From: Temnothorax longispinosus
Taxonomy: Eukaryota; Arthropoda; Insecta; Hymenoptera; Formicidae
DNA length: 64,000 bases
Assembly: GCF_030848805.1 (NCBI RefSeq)
Contig: NC_092368.1
Location: forward strand, 7,928,571 to 7,992,570
Direction: 5' to 3'
Position 1 is the stretch's first letter; every line of letters starts with the position of its first letter. Below are positions 34,131-45,113 of the stretch, piece by piece. Position numbers and translations under genes: made by a program. Under the pieces are notes generated by a model. It did no database searches and had not been told where the DNA came from. It saw only the letters and a list, made by a program, of their open reading frames with translations.

Positions 34131-35350
34131 GATATTGACGGAAACTTACTGTCGGTAAAGAAACTTTTAGACAACGGTTATACAGTGAATTTCGTGCCGG
34201 GCGCGTGTGAAATTTCGTATAAAGACAGAAAGATCGGGATTGCGGACGAACATTCAAATTTATTTCGATTACGTGAACCAATAACGGCATGTGTGGTCAG
34301 TGAACACAAATCGAAGTGCATCCACTATTGGCATCGGGTTTTTGGCCACCGTGATCCAGAAGCAGTGAAGTTAATGTGTTCGAAAGAACTGACCAATGAC
34401 ATGGCAATTGAAGACTGTGACATTAAGACATTTTGTGAAGTGTGTGCTCAAGGAAAACTGACGCGCATGAAATTCCCGAAACAATCATTAAGCAAATCGA
34501 CAGCGCCGCTCGATCTCATACATACAGACGTTTGCGGACTGATGCAGACAATATCACCAAGTGGGATGCGTTACGTACTCACATTTATCGACGACTTTAC
34601 CAGGTATACAGTGATTTACTTGATTAAACAGAAGTCAGAGGTTGAAATCAAGCTGAAGGAGTATATAGAAATGGTGAAGACTATGTTTGGGCGTAAACCT
34701 AAAGTGATCAGGTCGGATCGAGGAGGAGAGTACGTCGGGAAACGGGTCATCGGAATGCTGAAAAGCGAAGGAATCCGAATGCAGTATACAGCGCCGTACA
34801 CGCCACAGCAGAACGGCGTGGCGGAACGGAAAAACCGGACACTTGTCGAGATGGCGAGGTGTATGCTTCTTGAGGCCGGGCTACCATACAGTTTTTGGGC
34901 AGAGGCGGTGAATACAGCTAATTATATCCAAAATCGTTCACCTTCCCGGGCAGTTGACAGAACACCGCATGAATTGTGGACAGGGAGCAAGCTAGGTACG
35001 AAGCATCTTGCAATTTTTGGAATTAAATGTTTTGTTCACATACCCTCAGAGAAGCGACGCAAATTGGACAACGTGGCGGCACCAATGATCTTCGTTGGCT
35101 ATGACGAACACTCCAAGGCGTACAGGTGCTACGATCCGCTTCGAAAGAAGATGGTTATTAGTCGGGACGTACGTTTTTCTAGCAAAATGTATTCAGCATC
35201 AAGGGTTGACAAACAATTTCAGAGGACGAATCAGCCAGTATCGAGATTAACCTTGCAGCCGTATGCTTCACTGGGACTGCCAAGCGACCCGAAGGAGACA
35301 ACGGTGAACGAAAACCAAACTAGATTTACGATTTCGACACAGCGTTCCGA
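34110..35350 (+). CDS. Copia integrase
   Basis: An open frame with the GAG-pre-integrase zinc region (HYWHRVFGHRDP ... FCEVCAQGK). The catalytic residues are DLIHTDVCG (D), KVIRSDRGGEYVG (D) and PQQNGVAERKNRTLVEMAR (E), followed by the copia C-terminal signature AIFGIKCFVHIP ... IFVGYDEHSKAYRCYDP. It would insert the cDNA into the genome. The natural coding sequence ends around 35350, where the frame enters an unrelated insertion and is read through to a stop at 35606. Confidence 0.85.
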
Positions 35351-37150
35351 GGAGGGGGAACTCAATTGGTCTAGGACTCAAGCGTTATTAAAATTATGGC
35401 TAGGGAAACGCGAACTTAGGCGCGAAAATTACCTACATAATCCAATCCGACGCGATCATAGGTTTAAGTATAGCGAACCAGATGCCCGTACGGCGTGGAA
35501 GCCGTCCCTGACGACAAACCAGACCGTCAAGGACAGCCAGAACGCAGCAGCGACGAGGGCCGACCAAGGGGAGCCAAGATGGCGGACCGTCCGCAATTTC
35601 GTTTAATTAAAGATTCTCGCGTTAATGAACGGTCCCTGATCGAATCGGGGAGCCCGGGAAGCAACCGTAGATAGAAAAGATCGTATTTCGACCGCGAGAA
35701 TAGAAAATGGCGGACCGTCCGTAATCTACGAGAAAGCGTTCGGGGCGTGATATCGCGCGGTGCCTGACGAAACTGCGAGGCACGAGAAAGTCACATAGCC
35801 GAAAATCGTGACGATCCGATAACGGATACGCGAGTTAGGGAACCGTCCGCGAGGTTCCACTGGGTGCGTCATCTGCGAGGACAAACCGCCCCTGACGAAA
35901 GGGGATGTCCCAAAGACGAGGCAGGGCCGATCGCCGTCAACATCCGACGACCGGGTCACGAGTTAGGGTACCGTCCGGAAGTTTGCACCAGGTGCGTCAT
36001 CTCCGGGAACTGAGTTGCTCTGACGAACGGAGAGAGCCTAGATAAGCGCCGTACCGCATGCCGTCGAAATCCGAAGATCGGGTCGCGAGTTAGAGTACCG
36101 TCCGGTAGATCGCGACGCGGACGTCATCGCCGAGGAAAGACCTCGGAAAGTGGGATACCAGGTCCCAAGAACACGTCAGGATGGGTCGGCGACGTCGGCA
36201 AACGTGGTGAGCGTCACCCGGACGTCTTCCCCGGGGAAGTCGCCCGGAATCATAAAAGGCGTGCGAAATAAGCATAGGCGCACAGGTCGGCGTCAACGGC
36301 GGACGCATATTCGAGACAGTGGAAAACCACTACCCTGGCGTCAGGACGGCAGGGCATCGCGAGCGCAACGCCCATGGAAATTTCCATGTAGATCCGCGTA
36401 AACACCGGAGTGGAAAATTACCGAGACAAACATGCGCAGTTAGGAAGCTTCTCGAAGGAGAAAGTTGTAGGAAGCACCGGAGTGGGGGCTAAAGAGCCGA
36501 TGGTAGGGAGGTCAAGCGAGACGGGCCACTCGAGGCAGTCTCTCGGGGATAGTTCACGGAGCAACACGTAATTTCGCATACACTCTCGTTGTCGCGCTAA
36601 GTCCCGCGATCGTAATCCGAGTGCGCAAATCGTAATCTCGTAACTTCCATAACAACCGGGAACGCCCGCGAAACGCGTTAATTATCGCTTTTACATAAGC
36701 GAACGGCGAATTAGTGCCGAAAAATCTTGTGCGTCGTAACGAAAAGGGGCGTGTCAGCCCGAACGTGCGATCGTCCGACAGATTGTGTAACTTTGATATT
36801 TGTGAACAACTGTGAATAAAAATCAGTCAAATTGAATAAATTATACAATCTTTTGTCAAAAAATTTTTGAAAATTATTCGATTGGACTTACCTTCTGTAC
36901 CATACCTGATCCATTGGCGTCGATCACTCGAAGTCCCTCGTTGATCCTGGAAGACGGTGGCAGCGGCGATCCTGGACGGCGACGGCGATGATCTTCTTGT
37001 GGCAGGAACCTGAAAAGAAGAATAATTAGTCTGATTGAAAATTCGATAGATACTTACCTTCTCGGTATATCAGAGGTCAAACCGAGTGGCGACCGTTGAA
37101 TTCAAGGACACCCCGCGTTGATTCGTGCCTCCCCACGTACCGTCCGGTTA
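35350..37150. mobile_element. 1.8-kb insertion between copia integrase and RT
   Basis: GC-rich sequence with no similarity to copia coding. It contains three degenerate tandem copies of a 127-128-bp unit marked by CGAGTTAGGGTACCGTCCG at about 35831, 35959 and 36086, and the word GGCGGACCGTCCG at 35581 and 35713. An AATAAA-bearing AT-rich stretch lies at 36810-36880. The right edge still carries ACCGTCCGGTTACA. It resembles a gypsy-type LTR plus leader, but TG/CA ends and a target duplication could not be placed; boundaries are approximate. Confidence 0.5.
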
Positions 37151-37154
37151 CAAC

Positions 37155-38273
37155 CTAAACAAGGAAGATCCAGAACCAGTAATCGTTCAGGAAGAGTGGA
37201 ACGATATTCGTGAGCGGAACAGCGATTTGGAGTACGAATCAGCAGATGAGCAAACAGAACAATCGGGTGATGAGGAAGGCGAAGCAGAGCAGCAACAACA
37301 GGTACGCGTCTCACAGCGCGTAAATAAAGGCGTCCCTCCTCGTCGCTTTATTGAGGAAATCAATACAGTTAGCACTCAAGTAGCAGAACCAAAGACGTTG
37401 ACCGAAGTCATGGCTAGCGAACAGAAGGACGAATGGATCAAGGCCATGGACAGTGAGATGGACTCGCTGATGAAGAATGGGACCTGGGAGCTGTGCGAGT
37501 TGCCAAGCGATCGAAAGCCAGTAGGATGCAAGTGGATTTTTAAGTTGAAGACGAATGCGGATGGGAGCATCAAATGTTTTAAGGCACGGTTAGTCGCCCA
37601 AGGATTTTCGCAAAAATATGGGACAGACTACGATCAGGTGTTGACTCCCGTGGTGAAGCAGACAACATTTCGAATTCTCTTGACTCTTGCGGCAGAACAG
37701 GGCATGCTGGTGTTTCACTGGGATGCAAAAACAGCTTTTCTAAATGGAAGACTGAAAGAAAAGATCTATATGAAACAGCCACCAGGATATGAGCGAGAAG
37801 GCGCATTGGATCTTGTCTGCTTACTCATGAGAAGCATATACGGACTCAAGCAGGCAGCTAGATCGTGGAATGAGGCGATTTATGACGCACTAGAGAAGAT
37901 CGGGTTCATCCAGGGTAATACGGATCTGTGCATGTATTCAGCGAAGCTGAGCAACGAGTGGTGCTTTATACTCATTTACGTGGATGATGTGGTCATTGCA
38001 AGTAAGGAGCTTCAAGTAATCGAATCAGTGAAGAAAGCGCTCTCTTCGGAATTCGAGATGCAGGACCTTGGCGAGATCCAGTACTATTTGGGATTGGAGA
38101 TTGATAAGAATCCGGAAGGATATTATCAAATTTGTCAGACGAACTACATTCATCAAGTGGCATCATTGTTTGGGTTAAATACAGCCAAGGCATCAAACGT
38201 GCCAATTGAACAAACTACGACAAACAGGACGAAACAGAGGTTTTACTCAACAACACAAACTATCAACGTCTGA
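37155..38273 (+). CDS. Copia reverse transcriptase
   Basis: After an acidic Gln-rich linker the frame enters the RVT_2 domain. Motifs are VGCKWIFKLKTNADGS, KARLVAQGFSQKYG, DAKTAFLNGRLKE, YGLKQAARSWNE and the catalytic ILIYVDDVVIA (about 37972-38004). Copia RTs copy the genomic RNA to DNA. The frame is lost at about 38230-38270, where it shifts into the RNase H frame. Its N-terminal connection to integrase is cut by the 1.8-kb insertion. Confidence 0.85.
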   Translation, partial: LNKEDPEPVIVQEEWNDIRERNSDLEYESADEQTEQSGDEEGEAEQQQQVRVSQRVNKGVPPRRFIEEINTVSTQVAEPKTLTEVMASEQKDEWIKAMDSEMDSLMKNGTWELCELPSDRKPVGCKWIFKLKTNADGSIKCFKARLVAQGFSQKYGTDYDQVLTPVVKQTTFRILLTLAAEQGMLVFHWDAKTAFLNGRLKEKIYMKQPPGYEREGALDLVCLLMRSIYGLKQAARSWNEAIYDALEKIGFIQGNTDLCMYSAKLSNEWCFILIYVDDVVIASKELQVIESVKKALSSEFEMQDLGEIQYYLGLEIDKNPEGYYQICQTNYIHQVASLFGLNTAKASNVPIEQTTTNRTKQRFYSTTQTINV

Positions 38274-38914
38274 TTGGGTGTCTGCTCTACATTTTGGTGT
38301 GCACTCGACCGGACATATCAGCGAGCGTGTCAATCCTGGTACAAAAGGTCAGTAGACCAACTCAACGTGACTGGAACGAATTGAAGCGAGTTGTCAAATA
38401 TCTGGTTGGCAGTTCCAAATTGAAGCTGACATTGGGTAAGGCAGCAAACAAGGAATTTGTTTTCGGCTACGCAGATGCAAATTGGGCTGAAAACAAGGCA
38501 GACTGGAAATCAAACAGTGGCTACATATTTCTGGTAAATGGTGGAGTCGTGAGCTGTCGGAAGCAGACATGTGTGGCTCTATCAACAACCGAGGCGGAAT
38601 TTGTTGCTCTGTCCAGCGCTTGTCAAGAAGCTTTATGGCTACATCGAATTTTAGATGACGTGAAGCATCCAGTTGGCGGAGCAATCACTATATGCGAGGA
38701 CAACCAGAGCTGCCTCAAACTCATTGAGGAAGAGAAGCTGTCAAACCGCACTAAACATATCGATACTAGGTATCATTTTGTAAAGGACTTCGTCAGCAAA
38801 GGGGACGTGCAATGCAAGTACTGTCCAACAGAGGCTATGCTGGCGGATCTACTTACAAAGCCACTACCAGCACATCGGTTCAAGACATTACGAGAAGATT
38901 GCGGTCTTGTGTGA
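38274..38914 (+). CDS. Copia RNase H domain
   Basis: Frame with CTRPDISASVSILVQ, FGYADANWAENKADWKS (catalytic Asp), VALSTTEAEFVALSSAC (Glu), ICEDNQSCLKL (Asp) and HIDTRYHFVKDFV, ending at a stop at about 38914. The polypurine tract and 3' LTR follow within 15 bases. It is separated from the RT frame by a frameshift near 38270. Confidence 0.85.
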
Positions 38915-38925
38915 TTGAGGAGGAG

Positions 38926-39246
38926 TGTTGGATATAACAATCACACAGGAGTATGGCGCTGGGGTCGCGATCTAGTTACCGGCTGGATTCGGCAACGGCA
39001 ATTTTGTCACTAAATTATTATAGTTTATGGCCGGGTATATTATTTTGAGAGTCGAGTTTTCTTTTCTAGATAATTTTTACTTATGTTCTGTTCAGTTCTG
39101 TCTCTGCCGGCTAACGTGCAAGTCGTTATGTATTCGAATAAACTAAAGTGTGTTAACTAAAGTAAACAGACAATAGATTTTGTAAACCTGTCCCGTTTCA
39201 GCACGACTACACAACGCGAAGGACCAAAGACGGCTCGATTTCAACA
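38926..39246 (+). repeat. Copia 3' LTR
   Basis: 321 bp, TGTTGG to CAACA, preceded by the polypurine tract GAGGAGGAG and followed by the target duplicate GCACT. Apart from the 35-bp duplication in the 5' LTR the two LTRs differ at only a few positions, so the insertion is comparatively young. Confidence 0.9.
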
Positions 39247-39251
39247 GCACT

Positions 39252-39963
39252 AACTTTGTTGGTGCTAACAATGAACTTAATGAAGTTTTTATGTGATTAA
39301 ATCGCGTAGATAAAGATGATAAATTCGTACAATTTTGCACTCAGAACATGATACATTGGCACTTCATTCCGCCTCGTGCCCCTAATTTTGTAGGTCTCTG
39401 GGAAGCTGCGGTAAAAAGCGCTAAACATCACATTAAGAGAATTGTAGGTGATGCTCACCTAACGTTCGAAGAATTGTACACAGTGATCACACAAATTGAA
39501 GCGATTATGAATTCTCGACCGTTAATACCTATGTCCAATGATCCTAATGATATGGATGTTTTAACGCCCGGACATTTTCTGATCGGTGAGCCACTCACAG
39601 CGGTACCACAATTATCCGTTGTAGAATTGCCTACTAATCGATTAAATCAATATCAACGTTTGCAACAGCTCATACAGCATTTTTGGTCCCGATGGGCTAA
39701 TAAATATCTTTCGCATTTACAACAACGTTCAAAATGGATGATTGACGTTCCATCAAAAATCAAAATAGGTACTATGGTACTCGTGAAAGAGGACAATACT
39801 CCTCCGTTACATTGGAAGTTTGGACGTGTTGTCGAATTGCATCCCGGTGCTGACGGTGTAGTTCGCGTCGTTAGCATAAAAACGGTTACTGGAACATTAA
39901 AACGATCACTGGGAAAAATATGTATACGTGCAATGTTTTTATATTTAGATCCGATTCTGACGT
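39252..39963 (+). pseudogene. BEL/Pao integrase C-terminal half, copy 2
   Basis: Continues the integrase after the copia insertion, with a stop near 39293. WHFIPPRAPNFVGLWEAAVK includes the third catalytic residue (Glu of LWEAA). MNSRPL, TPGHFLIGEPL and the C-terminal DUF5641-like segment (RWANKYLSHLQQRSKW; VLVKEDNTPPLHWKFGRV) follow. Ends at about 39963; a 0.3-kb AT-rich stretch with the polypurine tract precedes the LTR. Confidence 0.85.
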
Positions 39964-40251
39964 GAACATAGTCATTTATTAAGTTTGCGTTCTCTATTTA
40001 ATAGAAATAAGTCGTTGTTCAGTTTGACTGATAAAGTCTATGCGAGCGATAATACGTAAGTGAACCAATATGTTCTTTGTTTATTATTTCAGCGTATTAA
40101 CATATTATTTTGTAGCTCAGCATATTATTTCCGCGCATTACTCAAAGCGTTCGTTTCATTTCATTTATTTGATTGATATGATTTGCCTAATCGCCAGGGC
40201 TGTTGGCTTAATATACTTATTTTAAAAGCGGTCCTTTCAAGAGGCGCGGTA

Positions 40252-40717
40252 TGTTCCGAACTCGTAGTTCGTACGTTTGTATGTCGCGGTCGCCTGTGGA
40301 TAACTGTGATTGCGAATCATTGGCTGCGTTCTGCCGATACTCCGCTAGCCTAGCAATCGTGAGCAGTCGCTCGTTTTCGCTCGTTTCCTCTCCTTTGACC
40401 CAATGGATTAAAAGGAGAGGAAACGAGCGAAAACGAGCGACTGCTCACGATTGCTAGGCTAGTGGAGTATCGGCAGAACGCAGCCATTAGTTTATGCGAT
40501 CTCAATAGATGGCATTTTTAAGTTTGTAGCGTGGACTCTATCGACCCGCGCATTATCGACCTCAGATTCAGCTCAGCTCTCGCGTGTGTCACTTTGCTCG
40601 TGCACATTATAATAAAGGGTGTCCCTTGTTTAAAAGCGTTGTCATTTACAACCACATCATATATCGTCAAGAGGTAATACCGATCTCCAGGCAATCCAGG
40701 TCACAACAAAAATTACA
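40252..40717 (+). repeat. 3' LTR of BEL/Pao copy 2
   Basis: Begins TGTTCCGAACTCGTAGTTCG as in copy 1 and ends AAAAATTACA. It is interrupted by a palindromic MITE at 40322-40485. Without the MITE it is about 300 bp, matching the other LTRs. Confidence 0.88.
40319..40488. mobile_element. Fold-back MITE in BEL 3' LTR, TSD ATT
   Basis: A 164-bp near-perfect palindrome with ends GGCTGCGTTCTGCCGATACT, flanked by ATT on both sides. The other two LTRs give the empty site (GAATCATTAGTTT). The 3-bp duplication suggests a PIF/Harbinger-like source, but this is inferred. Confidence 0.78.
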
Positions 40718-41400
40718 GTGTTAACTCTCAAATTTGGGCGTAAGTTTAGTGTTAACACTCAAATTTGGGTGTTAACCATCAAAGTTGAGTGTACTTTTTC
40801 ATAAGGGTACTCCGAGCGCACCGCGCGTACGTGCCTTTTTTTGATGAGCGTATCCCCATCACCCGACTTTTGGGTGAGCGCAGTTTCTCATTCTGGCATC
40901 TATGATGAGGATTTTTCGGAGATTTAATCGATTTTTTGCGTATATATAACTGCACGAAAGGATCTATGAGCGTACGACATTTCTTTCATATTTTCCAACA
41001 AAAACAATCATTGTCTACACAAATAAAATAAATAATTTGTTACGCAGCTAGTAGGTATGATGTTTTATTTCCACGTATTAAATTTTATTGAAAATTTTAC
41101 AATTTACAATGGTTTTGCAGAAGTCTGGAATAAAGCGTACACCAATCTTTAAAAACAAAGCGTCTAAGGTTTGATTGTGCCTAAAAGATTTAATATTCTC
41201 ATATTAAAGTACAATGTTTAAGCTTTAATTTAAGACACTTTAAAAGTTTTTCGCACATCGGATTTGTCAGCTACGAATCTTCAAAAATGATCAAAAACGC
41301 GTTTTTGGAAGGCTTTAATTCCATTTTTGTCGCAAACCTGATGTGATAGGACACTTTTGCTTGCGGATTCGGATTCAGAAAAACTATAAAAACTTGCACA
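40718..41400. other. Intergenic stretch with GTGTTAACTC repeats at its left edge
   Basis: At 40718-40805, three copies of GTGTTAAC(A)CTCAAATTTGGG-like words end in TTTTTCATAAGGG, related to the family at 54467-56109. The rest, to 41400, is AT-rich with no gene or TIR pair seen. Confidence 0.4.
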
Positions 41401-41418
41401 TTGCTTCCTCATAGTTTT

Positions 41419-41790
41419 TAAGTGTGCAAGTAGAAACTTGCACATTGCTTCCTTATAATTTTTAAGTGTACAAATTATAAATTTGAACATTACTCACAAT
41501 TTTTAAGTATGCAAATTATAAATTTGCACGTTGCTTAATCAACATTTTATTTCGCTCATAAAGCTTCCTCTCATGAGGAAGCCTTTTTTTTATGTATAAT
41601 TATTAGTAGATATTTATTAATTTGGCTTCCTCATAGAGGAAGCTTTATGAGCGAAATAAAATGTTGATTGAGCAACGTGCAAATTTATAATTTGCATACT
41701 TGAAAATTGTGAGAAGGTAATGTTCAAATTTATAATTTGTACACTTAAAAATTATAAGGAAGCAATGTGCAAGTTTCTACTTGCACACTT
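41419..41790. repeat. Long inverted repeat (arms about 160 bp)
   Basis: The left arm (41419-41577) and right arm (41637-41790) are inverted copies containing AAGTGTGCAAGTAGAAACTT, CAAATTATAAATTTG words and ATTTTATTTCGCTCATAAAG. The loop carries two GCTTCCTC palindromes. The transcript would fold into a long hairpin. No coding region is supported. Confidence 0.7.
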
Positions 41791-42584
41791 TCTTTATTGT
41801 GATAATTTTTATTGCGACTAATATTTGTTATACTATTACAATAGTTTTTTTTTTACTTTAAAATAATTTCTTAAGTATATAAAAATTGCTTTTATTAATA
41901 AAATTAGAAAATAATCCTTAATTGGCTTAATTGTCTGAATTTTCTCAATATTTGAGATATTGGTCTATTTTTAATTCTATTATATTTTTCAGTCTTTTCT
42001 ACTCCTATTTCATATATAATTCTTTAAAATTTAGTTGATTAGACTAAACTTTATAAGACTTCTATGTATGTACGGATTCTCCGAAATTTCAAACGTCTGT
42101 AACTCAAGAACTGATTAACCAAATCTAAAAAAATTATATATAAAATAAGGGTAGAAAAGACTGAAAAATGTAATAGAATTAAAAATAGACCGATATCTCA
42201 AATATTGAAAAAGTTACAGCGTAAAACACATTTTTCTGAAAAATGAAAACCCCCCTAAAATCTATACCATTTGATGGATTTTAAGAAAATTGGAGAACAA
42301 CATACTTTCTACTATGATACTATATTTGTGTACAAAATTTCAGCCCGATATCTAAAAAATTGTAGAAGTAGATGCATGTACAAAAATCCGCACGCATGCA
42401 CGCACGCATACATACTTCCGGACATTTTCTACTAATGTGATTTCTCGACATTTTGAAACATTCTAAACCTATTTCCATCAAAATCTCGAAAAAATTTTTT
42501 TTCATTATCACAAAGTTTCTTCTATGAGGAAGCAAAACCACCGTTCTTCTCCGGAACGCAAAATCACGCAGACTTGTGTAATCT
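41791..42584. other. Decayed repeat, no gene
   Basis: AT-rich. Two inverted copies of a 60-bp stretch (GAAAAATGTAATAGAATTAA / TTAATTCTATTATATTTTTC at about 41965-42000 and 42160-42195) suggest an old fold-back. It ends with TTTCTTCTATGAGGAAGC at 42517, the dispersed palindrome also seen at 41568, 41623 and 56563. Confidence 0.4.
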
Positions 42585-43890
42585 ATCGTAACAAAATAAT
42601 CAATCATTCTCAGACAGACAATGAGTTCAAGTTCTATTACTGTTATGGTTACTTGCGTCGCTATTATTATTCTAGACATTGATTATTCTAACGCAGAAGT
42701 GTTACTTATTTTCTTTTAGAGGCTAAAAGTCAATGATCAGACTATAGAACTATAAACAACCTTGATAACCGTGCAAAATGATTTCATAATTGTTAGTTAA
42801 TATATTAAAAGAGCTAGAAAGTGCAGTATAACTGAATATAAAGAACAAACTTATTAGAAGAATAAAAAATTTATAAATAAGTTTTTGATGAAATTAAGAA
42901 AACCTAATTTTGCAACACGTATAATACTTTTTATTATCTGTTTTCATCTTTGTCTTTATTATTCCATTAAAAAGTTTGACAGCCTAATAAAGTTTGTTCA
43001 ATTTTATTAAGAAATATATGGAGAATAGAGAAAAACAGCTTTTAAAAATTTTTCAAAATTTATGTGAATGTATGTATTACTTTTACTTACTATTTGAAAT
43101 AGTTTAAAAACTAAAAAGAAATTTATATTTATATGGACAGTAAAAATCTCAAATTTTGTCACTGCACACGTTACTGATTGTTAGTATATATATTTCAGGG
43201 AACGCAACTGATGATTCTTTGTGTAGTTTTATATTATCTAGTTTTATATTATCTTCGTAGAATATACGTGGGCTGTGACAAGCATGTATGTAAATCGCTA
43301 TCGTAATACTTAAGGATTTTTGTCATACACGACTAAAAATGTTTCCTTTAATCTTCTTCAATTTTCTTCACAAATATATATGTAGGTAATGTATATTTTG
43401 ATAAGTAAATCACACAGAAAAAATATTTTGATATTAAGTTTTATTTGTAAATAGCGAATATATATTATAGATATTATTACAAACATAAATTTGTATCAAC
43501 TTTTTATTAAAGAATTATACACTAAGCGAGAGAACGGTAGAAACAACTTTTCTTTTCAAAGAATTTAATTTACTTAATCCTATTGGATACAAATTTAAAT
43601 GTGCTTGTGCATAATGCACACATTTCAATGATCTAGTTTACACCGATCATTTGATACGCGTTTTAAATAGTAGTAAATAACTAGTAAATTAGTTTAATTA
43701 TTGGTTGATCAACTCAAATAAACTATTTGATACACGTATCAAGAGATCGGTGTAAACTAGGCCAATTAATATCTGCAATTGATATCTCCATTATCCTTCA
43801 AAACTTGTTGTGTAGGAATTTTTAATATTAATTACCTTTATCATTTCTACGATAAAAAATGGAAACCTAAGTAAATAACATCTCTAAGGG
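42585..43890. repeat. Segmental duplication, copy A (related to lipase upstream region)
   Basis: Aligns by eye in order with 47020-47745, 48245-48391 plus 49486-49545, and 53180-53465. Shared stretches include AATCATTCTCAGACAGACAA, CAATCTTCTTCAATTT-like sequence, ATTATACACTAAGCGAGAG, GTGTAAACTAGGCCAATTA and CGATAAAAAATGGAAACCT. Copy B is interrupted by younger elements, and its right end is the immediate upstream flank of the lipase gene. No lipase coding sequence follows copy A. Confidence 0.65.
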
Positions 43891-43953
43891 GGGAACCCAG
43901 TGTGAGTGATCAAAAAATGATTTTTTGGGAATTTTTTCTTAGAAAACTATAAG

Positions 43954-44857
43954 TAGGGTAGACCGGGGCACGTTGTCACGCGGGGCACGTTGTCACTTTG
44001 GCTTTATTTAAAAAACTAATAACCGGAGGGCAGCACCCGTCATTCCCAAAACGTGTTAGTGTATGCCCATCTTTGGTGTGTTTACAGTCTTGAGATTGCG
44101 CCAGCCGTGTTGACGTAAAATCAACTTGAAAGTTTTTTGCGACCGTAAGTAAAATTTTATTGTCTAATATTCAACGTACTGGACATGAAGCTTATGTTTT
44201 TTCAGAATAGACCTTTATATTATCTCAAAGTATGTACTTTTACCTACCGCGTGCAGTACCTAACCTTACGAATATCTCAAACGTGTCGGACATGAGGCTG
44301 TTTGAAGTAAAAAAATGCCCTCGGGGCACGTTGTCACGAATTTGATGGGAATCTATTGCGAATCTTCGGATGACGATAACGAATAAAAATATTTTATGTT
44401 TAATCACCGACATGATTATAAAAGAAAAAATGTTTATCAATAAGTTGCGCATTCGAGTGGAATTCTTGCCTATTTAGATTAAGACGAAAACTTCGTGCTT
44501 TTTGTACTTTTTTGAAATAAAATAAATGTTTCTGTGAAGGATTTTACTTTTTTACATTGCAGCGCACTATAATATATTGATATTTACGTTGTATACAGTT
44601 TGGATTACATTTTGCATGCAATTAAATTTGATGTGACAACGTGCCCCGTGACCGGGGCACGTTGTCACAAGCGACCTGTCGTTATTTATTGTTATGTAAC
44701 AACTGTAGAGTAACAATCACATAAAATTCGATACTGTCCAATTGAAGCTGAGGGTTCACTCGAAATTTTGGCATATCAAAGTACTCTTAAATATTGAATG
44801 TAAAAAATACAAAAAATATTGAAAAAAATGTGTGACAACGTGCCCCGGTCTACCCTA
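43954..44857. mobile_element. TIR element, GACCGGGGC family, copy 2, TSD TA
   Basis: Body of 900 bp with perfect inverted ends of about 25 bp (GGGTAGACCGGGGCACGTTG inward), flanked by TA. The phrase GGGGCACGTTGTCAC recurs internally at about 43980, 44322, and back-to-back at 44634-44668. The interior is AT-rich without a transposase frame. Confidence 0.85.
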
Positions 44858-45113
44858 ATATTAAATTGATTTTTTTGTAATGTAAAGAGGTATTCTTAAA
44901 GAAGAAAAATATATATATATATATATTTGTCAATTTTTCAATTTTTTTAATTTTTGTCGTGTTGGCGTATAACTTTATGGCACAATGTCGGTAGTGTAAA
45001 CGGTTGTCGGCGTGCAGTGCATGTAGAAACGAGCTGACTTATCTGAAAGCGAAAAAACCAATATTTTCTTTAAAGCTTAGTAAATTACACAGGGATTACA
45101 CCAACTTGCAAAT

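Larger units (their letters stand above)
31785..39251 (+). mobile_element. Copia LTR retrotransposon with TSD GCACT
   Basis: Two LTRs (31790-32145 and 38926-39246) begin TGTTGG and end CAACA, flanked by GCACT on each side (31785-31789, 39247-39251). It has the copia half-tRNA-iMet primer site, a Gag-Pol order of Gag, protease, integrase, RT, RNase H (the copia order), and a GAGGAGGAG polypurine tract just before the 3' LTR. It carries two further insertions (32893-33765 and about 35350-37150) and several frameshifts. Confidence 0.92.
26222..40717 (+). mobile_element. BEL/Pao LTR retrotransposon copy 2, split by a copia element
   Basis: Element halves at 26222-31789 and 39252-40717 flank a complete copia insertion. 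Gag (27330-28763), protease/RT (28800-30070), RT end/RNase H (30074-31018), integrase start (31115-31789) and integrase end (39252-39963) are recognisable. The 3' LTR is at 40252-40717. Inactivating lesions include a frameshift near 28674, stops near 29092, 29256, 29823 and 31016, and a 30-bp duplication-like insertion at 30050-30080. A 159-bp MITE sits in the leader and a 164-bp MITE in the 3' LTR. Confidence 0.9.

Noticed and set aside
32663..34174. Long 503-residue minus-strand reading frame
   Set aside because: It is antisense to copia Gag and protease and runs through the palindromic repeat array; the repeated Ile-Asp-Thr-Val peptides are repeat translations.
44900..45050. Possible start of a host gene after the second GACCGGGGC element
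   Set aside because: Short AT-rich stretch with no coding signature; it simply flanks the Penelope insertion.
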